Source: Paradesertivirga superstes
Lineage (GTDB): Bacteria; Bacteroidota; Bacteroidia; Sphingobacteriales; Sphingobacteriaceae
Length of the DNA: 64,000 bases
NCBI RefSeq assembly: GCF_037622515.1
Contig: NZ_JBBJCN010000004.1
Span: 419,997-483,996 of the forward strand
Direction: 5' to 3'
Below, one piece after another: positions 54,683-61,120 of the stretch. The notes beneath the pieces are model-generated. The model ran no database searches, was not told the DNA's origin, and worked only from the letters and a program-made list of their open reading frames with translations. Position numbers and translations under genes: made by a program. Numbering within the stretch: position 1 is the first letter of the stretch; each line of letters starts with the position of its first letter.

Positions 54683-55058
54683 AAAAGTTCCTAAAACCTG
54701 TCAGGAGACGATACTCATAAAGCTAAACTAACATATAGGTGGCGACGCCAAGTACAGCTCAAGCGGACGCTTGCGCTAGAGGAGTGGTTGCCAGAATTAT
54801 TTATTACTCTTCATCACTTCTCCTCTCCTATTCTATACTTCCAATACCAGTTATTTCGGGGGTGTTTATTGTTAATGGCCTCAATGAGCTCCCGCTGGTC
54901 GGTTATTCGGGTTGCTTATTGTTTTTTAAAGGTTCCCTTAATCGTCCTCGTTTGAAACGAGGATAATTGAGAACAGCGATTGTATCGCTCGAACCAGCAC
55001 GCACCTTATGCAAAACGCTTATGCTCGCGGTAGCTGGGTAAATGGTGCCAGGAAACTC
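54683..55058. repeat. Intergenic stretch with solo REP-C hairpin
   Basis: The REP-C hairpin TCCTCGTTTGAAACGAGGA lies at 54945-54963. Upstream, AAGCGGACGCTTGCGCT (about 54758-54775) is a short hairpin. A short minus-strand frame near 54800-54890 reads ELIEAINNKHPRNNWYW and may be a gene scrap; no full gene is supported. Confidence 0.5.
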
Positions 55059-55066
55059 TATATTTG
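55059..55066 (+). promoter_or_regulatory. -7 promoter box 7 nt before a start codon
   Basis: TATATTTG, exact TAnnTTTG, followed by TCTACAT and ATG at 55074; same spacing as at tetR (22058). Confidence 0.5.
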
Positions 55067-55073
55067 TCTACAT

Positions 55074-55391
55074 ATGGGTTACGCAAAAGAAAGAGGAAAG
55101 TTAGAAAAGCTATCAACAAAGGTAAGTGGCTTAAAAAATTACGATGATAAAAGTCTGACTATTATCACCGATATATTTGAGCAATATTCTCATACTGTTA
55201 GAATATTAAAAAATAAAAACCCTGAAGCTTTTAATGGACTGTACCAAAACGAATTACAACAGGTAAAGCTTGTTAAAAAGTCGCTTAAACTTAGTGAAGA
55301 AGCGGACCGCCAGGATAATTTTATCAGATATAGGGATTCATTATTGGCTGCGTTGAACAGTGCTATCGCGATAACAAAGGAAACTGCATAA
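55074..55391 (+). CDS. Small helical protein, unknown
   Basis: 105 residues from ATG 55074, chosen because the -7 box lies immediately upstream; an in-frame Met 22 codons earlier falls in hairpin-repeat DNA. Entirely helical and charged: GYAKERGKLEKLSTKVSGLKNYDD, IITDIFEQYSHTVRILKNKNPEAFNGLYQNELQQVKLVKKSLKLSEEADRQDNF. No signal peptide or family recognised. Confidence 0.6.
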   Translation: MGYAKERGKLEKLSTKVSGLKNYDDKSLTIITDIFEQYSHTVRILKNKNPEAFNGLYQNELQQVKLVKKSLKLSEEADRQDNFIRYRDSLLAALNSAIAITKETA

Positions 55392-55470
55392 AAGCCCGAA
55401 GAGTACTCAAGATTTGTTGCTTAGCGCATTTTCTCTGCTATCGCAGGCGTGTCGTGCCTGTTAGCGAAAT

Positions 55471-55496
55471 GCACACGCGACATGCGTGCGCCAGCA
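55471..55496. repeat. REP-B hairpin
   Basis: GCACACGCGACATGCGTGCG then CCAGCA, one mismatch in the arm; preceded by GCAGGCGTGTCGTGCCTG, another hairpin. Confidence 0.75.
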
Positions 55497-55518
55497 TGGG
55501 GGTAGCCGGGGTTACCTA

Positions 55519-56145
55519 CTAATCACAGTCATGCAACAACTTCATCAAAAAAGGCGTCGTTTCTGCATCCGCCTCACTTTTAACAGTGGTCTCCAGGTTT
55601 CCGAAAATATCCTTTGAATTTTTGATTGAGATAATCTCACGACCATCCTTCGTAACGCTTTTATTCTCGTTGCCAAAGATATCTCTGGAAGACTTTAGGG
55701 TGAACGATCCTCTCTTTTCATCACGAATCGTGATTATATCGTTGCCGAAGATATCTCTGGATTTCTTAATAGATTGTATATTCTGGCCATCCGGTGCGGT
55801 TATGCTCTTTGTTGTATCACCGAAAATATCAGTAGAAGTTTTTATCGTAACGGTTCCTTTATCCCGGTCGTTGATTTTGACCACGTCGTTTCCAAAAATA
55901 TCTTTCGATTTTTTAATTGTCCGTATAGTAGCCCCGTCTGGCCCCGTAGTTGTCTTTATTTTGTCTCCAAAGATATCCGTTGAATGCCGTGTCTCGGAGA
56001 TCTTAACCCCTCTCTCATTTTTGTATGTTACAATGGTATCGCCAAATATATTTACAGCTTTGGTGATGGTATAGGATTGAGCAAAAGCTGCTGATCCAAA
56101 ATATAAAAGGCATATGGAAAGAAATAACTTAATGTTAGAAATCAT
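55519..56145 (-). CDS. Secreted protein built of seven IFG(D/N) repeats
   Basis: 208 residues: signal peptide MISNIKLFLSICLLYFGSAAFAQ, then seven tandem units of about 24 residues, each starting with (N/D)IFG(D/N) and running through alternating strands (for example TDIFGDTTKSITAPDGQNIQ and RDIFGNDIITIRDEKRGSFT), ending with a short Cys-containing tail, KLLHDCD. Units alternate between two subtypes (PDG-type and RDKG-type). The pattern resembles a regular beta-solenoid or stacked-hairpin structure. No catalytic motif and no named family recognised; periplasmic or surface location. Confidence 0.8.
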   Translation of the reverse strand: MISNIKLFLSICLLYFGSAAFAQSYTITKAVNIFGDTIVTYKNERGVKISETRHSTDIFGDKIKTTTGPDGATIRTIKKSKDIFGNDVVKINDRDKGTVTIKTSTDIFGDTTKSITAPDGQNIQSIKKSRDIFGNDIITIRDEKRGSFTLKSSRDIFGNENKSVTKDGREIISIKNSKDIFGNLETTVKSEADAETTPFLMKLLHDCD

Positions 56146-56217
56146 AATCTGGTGTGTGTGTACTTAAAGATATCTACTTTTCCCGAAATTTCCAATTGAC
56201 AAAGAACCCTTGCCAAG

Positions 56218-56361
56218 CTAGAAAAAGTTAGGAAGTTGCACACGCGGCACGCGTGGGCCAGCATGGGGCATTACATCTGAACCTTTGTACTTTTCGATTG
56301 ATGCACAAGCTGATGTAAGGAAAGCTGCGGATAGAGAAATGTAAAGCAGTTTAGTTTTCAA
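56218..56361 (-). pseudogene. Lipoprotein N-terminus fused to a REP-B hairpin
   Basis: A TTG start (56361) overlapping the last codons of the DUF922 gene opens a 47-codon frame with a clear lipoprotein signal, KTKLLYISLSAAFLTSAC (Cys 19), then ASIEKYKGSDVMP, after which the frame enters the REP-B hairpin (HAGPRVPRVQ) and stops. This looks like the start of a lipoprotein gene, cotranscribed with the DUF922 gene, that lost its body to a repeat insertion or deletion. Confidence 0.55.
56238..56263. repeat. REP-B hairpin, diverged
   Basis: GCACACGCGGCACGCGTGGG then CCAGCA; terminates the lipoprotein remnant. Confidence 0.75.
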
Positions 56362-56899
56362 ACTCTTTTAATTGATTACTTAACAAAATCTTCCATCTTA
56401 ATTGTTCTTCCGTTTTTATACCATGTTCAGTTTCGTTATCAAACGTGTCCTGCCAGGCCTCCAGTTCCTCTAAATAAATTGTGAAAAGCTTTTGTGCATC
56501 ACGAGGGAACATTGGACCCTTTTGCTGAATGACCTTTCTTATCTTCCGGGCAAAGAGCTCGGTAATATCAAAGTGTAATTGCTCATGCTCAAGCGTATAA
56601 TCATCCGCTCGTTGGGGATAATAGTATGAAATGTGTGATAAGAATTGAGCGACAGCGGTGTAAGTTACTTTTCCATTCCAAATATTTACCTTCATAGGCA
56701 ACACCTTAACTTCCGAAGAAGTTGTAGCCGCGGTATCACCTTTCATTGACTTTTCTTTAAAGTCATTCCATGTTAATCTCCGCTCTGAACTCCAAGAAAA
56801 AACCTGCGAATATGAGCTTATAGACGTCATGTACAGCAGGACGAATAAACTCAGCCGCAAAAACAACCGGCAAATAATATTTCTTGAATTTGATGACAA
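56351..56899 (-). CDS. DUF922 secreted putative zinc protease
   Basis: 182 residues with an N-terminal signal (RLFLRLSLFVLLYMTSISSYSQ). DUF922 features: RLTWNDFKEKS, a variable loop, and the helix YTLEHEQLHFDITELFARKIRKV with HExxH at 105-109. The family is predicted to be metal-dependent peptidases by this motif; no substrate is known. It is one of two HExxH proteins in this zone. Confidence 0.85.
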   Translation of the reverse strand: MSSNSRNIICRLFLRLSLFVLLYMTSISSYSQVFSWSSERRLTWNDFKEKSMKGDTAATTSSEVKVLPMKVNIWNGKVTYTAVAQFLSHISYYYPQRADDYTLEHEQLHFDITELFARKIRKVIQQKGPMFPRDAQKLFTIYLEELEAWQDTFDNETEHGIKTEEQLRWKILLSNQLKEFEN

Positions 56900-56917
56900 G
56901 GATGAAAGTTTGGTAGA

Positions 56918-57002
56918 CGAAAGTTACAAACTTTCTTCTATTGGCAAAGCTTAAGTTACCCAAGCTCAGGCAGCAGCTGAAACTTAAGCCAGTGAGGGAG
57001 GT
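56918..57002. repeat. Hairpin repeat of the GAAAGTTACAAACTTTC type
   Basis: GAAAGT-TACAA-ACTTTC followed by GCTTAAGTTACC and TGAAACTTAAGCCAG, the same cluster as 49957-50146. Lies between the DUF922 gene and the orphan pair. Confidence 0.65.
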
Positions 57003-57024
57003 AATCAACCGACTAGAAACATAA

Positions 57025-58392
57025 TCAGAATAAGCAATTTTTAAGAGTCGTAAAAAAGTTTTGCTTTTGATGCTTAAGATCGACGAACACTGATATTGGA
57101 TTCTTAGCTCGTTGAAGTTCTTCTTTTGCGATTCGAGACCGTTCGTTCTTATATAACCAGGCTGCCGACCCAGCTATAATTGGAAGTATAGACATTTGAT
57201 TGACAACAATTGGGGCTGACAAGCTTGTTACGAGCCAACTTTTTCGAGCAATTTCAGCCTGCCTTCCAATTTCTTTCCATTCTGCATCCGCAGTCTTTAC
57301 TTCTTCAATGAAGCTATCTTTAAAATCTCGGATTTTTGATTCGCTTATATCTTCCGTCTTTAATGTATTTAACTCTGTGTAGATCCGCTTAAGTTGTTTC
57401 CTCACCCCAGCTAGTCTATCCTCCTTTCTTAGGTTGAGAGCAAAATTCACATCTACATTATTTAAAAAATTCATCGGAATCTTTGAGTACACATGATTAG
57501 CTTTTGTCCAGAAATCATTGTTTCCGACCTTCTGTAGTTGCGACCAATTCATGGTGGATGGTGTATAAATAGCGCCACCAGTCTTTTCAGAAATTAACAA
57601 AATTGATTCTAGCGGACCTCCTCCCTTCGTAGGCATAATCATTCCTGAATTTAATTTAAAATTCAATTTATCGTATAATGGATTTCTGTAATCATTTGCA
57701 CTTTTTATCGCTTCGGCCATCTCTACAGCATCTTCATGGGAAAATTTTGGCTGTTCCATTTCCATCAGCGACTTATATATAAAGTCTGTATTTTTGTTCC
57801 GAAAGGTGAAAGTTAAAGATTCGGCAAGGTTCATTAACACTTCCCCTTTGCTAGAATTGAATATTTCCTTTTTATCGTAACCTTGGAATCTTTCGAACGC
57901 TTGCTTGTCGACCTTTTCTCTTAACTCTAGATCATAATCATATGGATTAACGATAAGTTTGACAATTCCCGCCTTAACCCATTTTTGAATAACAATATAA
58001 AAATATAGGGAATCCATAAAATCCGGCAACCAATATTTAGCGTTTCTTCCAGGGTTCATATTCGGATTAGTAACCGCCGGATTCTGCAACGGGTGGAAAA
58101 CTATAATCTTATCTGAATACATCGAAAAACGAGCAATTTCATCTATAATTTTGCTCCCCTTAATCGCTCCGTAATGAATACTTGAAAAGTCTAGCTTCAA
58201 TGTCTCGAGTTCCTGCATATAATCTACTCCTCTGGGAAATAGTTCTGCGAAAATTCGGTATGTACGTTTAACCTTGAGAAGACTAATACTTCTTGAAATA
58301 TCATCCCAGCTTTTAGACTTACGGATATTAAAAAGTTCGTCCAATGCATCAAAAAATGCTTCATTTTTAGTATCAAAGTAATCTTTTTCCAT
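57025..58392 (-). CDS. Uncharacterised 455-residue protein, second gene of an orphan pair
   Basis: 455 residues, no signal peptide and no family recognised. N-terminal half alpha/beta in character: LKLDFSSIHYGAIKGSKIIDEIARFSMYSDKIIVFHPLQNP and the strand VKLIVNPYDYDLEL; middle region with a Gly-rich loop (MIMPTKGGGPLESILLIS); a coiled stretch about 330-385 (RKQLKRIYTELNTLKTEDI); and one or two hydrophobic segments about 388-420 (LVTSLSAPIVVNQMSILPIIAGSAAWLY) near the C-terminus. It follows the 747-aa gene by 104 bp in the same direction, so the two probably act together. Base composition is AT-rich like its neighbour and unlike hrpB. Confidence 0.65.
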   Translation of the reverse strand: MEKDYFDTKNEAFFDALDELFNIRKSKSWDDISRSISLLKVKRTYRIFAELFPRGVDYMQELETLKLDFSSIHYGAIKGSKIIDEIARFSMYSDKIIVFHPLQNPAVTNPNMNPGRNAKYWLPDFMDSLYFYIVIQKWVKAGIVKLIVNPYDYDLELREKVDKQAFERFQGYDKKEIFNSSKGEVLMNLAESLTFTFRNKNTDFIYKSLMEMEQPKFSHEDAVEMAEAIKSANDYRNPLYDKLNFKLNSGMIMPTKGGGPLESILLISEKTGGAIYTPSTMNWSQLQKVGNNDFWTKANHVYSKIPMNFLNNVDVNFALNLRKEDRLAGVRKQLKRIYTELNTLKTEDISESKIRDFKDSFIEEVKTADAEWKEIGRQAEIARKSWLVTSLSAPIVVNQMSILPIIAGSAAWLYKNERSRIAKEELQRAKNPISVFVDLKHQKQNFFTTLKNCLF

Positions 58393-58496
58393 AATTAGTT
58401 CTTTTCCCCTTTAGTTCGTGCCCCGAACCTAACTTAGCCAGTGAGCGACCATACCTGGTAAAACTTGCCTATTTGAATTATTTAGGAACTGTTATA

Positions 58497-60740
58497 TTAC
58501 CAAGGCGACTTTACATCGCTTAAATCATTTGGAACCCCTCTATTACTAAACTCCGAATATTGCGCAAAAGCCACCATATTAACATTCTTCTTCCAGCGAA
58601 TCTCTATATTGTTACCTATATACATCAAGACAGATTTATTCAATTGGGTATGCGATCCTTCCGCCTCAACTTCTTGCCTAATAGCAGCGTCAACATTTAA
58701 ATCGATAACAGACACGTAGATATGATTATTTTCATCTATCTCTTCCAATGAATACTTATTTATCTGGTCATTCTCCAAGCGCTTGCATATTATGGCGGGT
58801 AGCGATTCTTTTTCCAAAATATAAAAAGTGGCATTCATTAAAGCTCTGTTGTAATCAGTAAATGAGATTAAAGGAATAGAGTTATAATGTGATTGGGAAA
58901 GCCCTTTAATACTGGCATAATGGATATGATAGTTTAGGTCTATGCCAAAATTAATTATGATATATTTTTCTGAGTCTAAGGATAAGCTGTCTATTGCCGC
59001 ATATAAATCATTCGTTTTTAACAGGTACGAATGATTTGCTTTCATAAAAAAAGTTTCAGAAATAGATTTCCGGATTCGCTCTGACTGCCTGCTAGCTAAA
59101 AATGTATCGAAATTAGTATGATGCACATCCTGATTATCTGAAAGGGCACTCTTTTCAGCAACCATAGTAATACTTGGCACAAACCAGCTATTAGTTTCAC
59201 CGTCTAAATCTTGTTTTAAAGTTTGTTGGTATGGCTGAAGCGTTTCGCTGATAATATTTTTCGTACCGTCAAAGAAGGCCTGCCTCTTTTTATTTGATAT
59301 AGGTTGATTTTGCTCCACGTCCTCGAACGCCTGAACCAGGTTTTGCTTTAGAGCTTTGATGAATTCATTAGGAGCTACTTTATTCTTGTCCGCAAACCAC
59401 TGGTCATTCATAAACCCCAAACCAACTCCTTCTAATGTTTCTTTTTCACCTAGAAGTTCGTTGACCAGAAATTGGAAATGATCAATATTGTCAATCCACA
59501 ACCTTTTTTCACTTTGTTGTGTCGGTATTTGTGGCATTACAAGTGGCTCGATATAAACCATGTAGGGAACGATTATATACTGCCGCAAGAAAAGAAGGGC
59601 AGAATATTTACATATCCAATACTTTACAACTCCCTCCCCCTGAATTCCTTCTGACTCGGGGAAATTATATCTTGTTGTGATGAATGGAAAGTTGTAGTCG
59701 TAAGGATCCCGAAATTTAAAGTAAATATTAAAAACTTGATTCATCGATAATGGTAAAAGGTCATAAGATGGCGGCGTACTTGTTGTATATCTAAATATGC
59801 GCTTGAGACTATTAAGCCTATTTTTATACAACAATAGCCCGCCCAGAGCGTGATTATATTCCAAGAACCTAGCTCTCTCCTCCTCTCGTTTACTAACCTC
59901 ATTTTGATTCTGAACTATTATGTCTTCTCCAACCGTTATCAGGTCCCGGTGAACCGCTTTTAATTCATATATAAAATACTGATGAACTACACCCCAATAC
60001 TGCATTACCATATCATCACGTTCATGCCTTACAGCCATAACTAACCCGTGCCACATCCAAGAGTACGTGTTCTCATGTATTTTGCACTCGTCGTGTTCAC
60101 CTAGTAACCATACCCCTCCTAAGCTCCTATGCTCTAAATAGATAAACCGTTCATCTCTTGAAAAAATTAACTCTTGTACCGTTTTGTAAACCATCTGATA
60201 ATATACATCGGGATACAGGACGGGTACACCTTTAGAATTTGCGCGTACTTCACGAAATTTCTTATAAATAAATTCCGAGGCTGTTTTGGCAACCACAGTA
60301 TCTTGTTTTTTTATCGAGAGATGTAAGATATCAGATATGGCTTGAAAATAAATGTGTTCCTCTTTTTCAGGCTGTCGATTGAAATACTGGACAACCTGAT
60401 TAGTTGAATAATAAGTCATTATCTTTTTGACAAAAAGCAAAAAGTAAATAACCAGCAAAATGGTGGAGATAATTAATAGTGAAACAAATATGTACATCGC
60501 AATGCTCGGCACAACGAAGGGAAGGAAGGGTAAGTTTAGGGCGATATATAAAACAACTCCGATTAAAGAGGTTGCCAGAAAGAACCTAAAGTACTTCCAC
60601 TCGCTCTCTTTTTTGAATAAATCTATAACAATCAAGGATGAGTATTTTTCATCGAGTCTTGAAACAACTTCGAGCAAAATTGGATAAGCAACGCCCAACA
60701 AGGCAGCGATAAACGTTATACATATTTCCGGTATATTCAT
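58497..60740 (-). CDS. Uncharacterised 747-residue membrane-anchored protein, first gene of an orphan pair
   Basis: 747 residues. Three membrane helices lie in the first 115 residues (ITFIAALLGVAYPILL; FFLATSLIGVVLYIALNL; IAMYIFVSLLIISTILLVIYFLLFV), followed by a large soluble part with alternating helices and aromatic-rich strands (SYSWMWHGLVMAVRHERDDMVMQYW, YILEKESLPAIICKRL) and a C-terminal beta region. No nuclease, NTPase or protease motif could be picked out by eye. Topology suggests a cytoplasmic body on a membrane anchor. With the 455-aa partner it forms a compact two-gene unit at the edge of the repeat-rich zone. Confidence 0.65.
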   Translation of the reverse strand: MNIPEICITFIAALLGVAYPILLEVVSRLDEKYSSLIVIDLFKKESEWKYFRFFLATSLIGVVLYIALNLPFLPFVVPSIAMYIFVSLLIISTILLVIYFLLFVKKIMTYYSTNQVVQYFNRQPEKEEHIYFQAISDILHLSIKKQDTVVAKTASEFIYKKFREVRANSKGVPVLYPDVYYQMVYKTVQELIFSRDERFIYLEHRSLGGVWLLGEHDECKIHENTYSWMWHGLVMAVRHERDDMVMQYWGVVHQYFIYELKAVHRDLITVGEDIIVQNQNEVSKREEERARFLEYNHALGGLLLYKNRLNSLKRIFRYTTSTPPSYDLLPLSMNQVFNIYFKFRDPYDYNFPFITTRYNFPESEGIQGEGVVKYWICKYSALLFLRQYIIVPYMVYIEPLVMPQIPTQQSEKRLWIDNIDHFQFLVNELLGEKETLEGVGLGFMNDQWFADKNKVAPNEFIKALKQNLVQAFEDVEQNQPISNKKRQAFFDGTKNIISETLQPYQQTLKQDLDGETNSWFVPSITMVAEKSALSDNQDVHHTNFDTFLASRQSERIRKSISETFFMKANHSYLLKTNDLYAAIDSLSLDSEKYIIINFGIDLNYHIHYASIKGLSQSHYNSIPLISFTDYNRALMNATFYILEKESLPAIICKRLENDQINKYSLEEIDENNHIYVSVIDLNVDAAIRQEVEAEGSHTQLNKSVLMYIGNNIEIRWKKNVNMVAFAQYSEFSNRGVPNDLSDVKSPW

Positions 60741-61120
60741 GATTCAAATTAAGGTCGCGATATCTTTTTACTAGTTCACGTGTATATTAAATGCGATCAC
60801 ATAGTTTATAAATCTATATTTTTAAACTGGCAAATTGCATATCGAAATTAAAAACAGGTGTAGTGAACCTCTTTAGCTAAGCTCAAGAATTAATACCTGT
60901 CCATGACATTACTCTACCCACAAAAGCGTCTGCCTTCTGCACTGCTTGAACACTTAACGAAAGGCACAGCGTCAGCACCTACTAAGATGCGCATTCATTT
61001 CCTAAACCTGATTGCAGTGTATACCGGCCTTTGCGATTAAGGCCTGCAGGCGTATGAACGTAAAGCAGGGCCACAGCACCTACGAAGACCATCAGTGCCT
61101 TTTCCACACCCTAAAAAACC
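60741..61120. other. Intergenic region, nothing supported
   Basis: 380 bp upstream of the orphan pair and downstream of hrpB. The left part, AT-rich, must hold the promoter of the 747-aa gene. No hairpin family member or coding signal was recognised. Confidence 0.4.

Noticed and set aside
55519..56145. Possible antisense 162-codon gene with matching repeats
   Set aside because: The repeats on the plus strand are a by-product of the IFG(D/N) codons; the minus product has a signal peptide and regular repeat.
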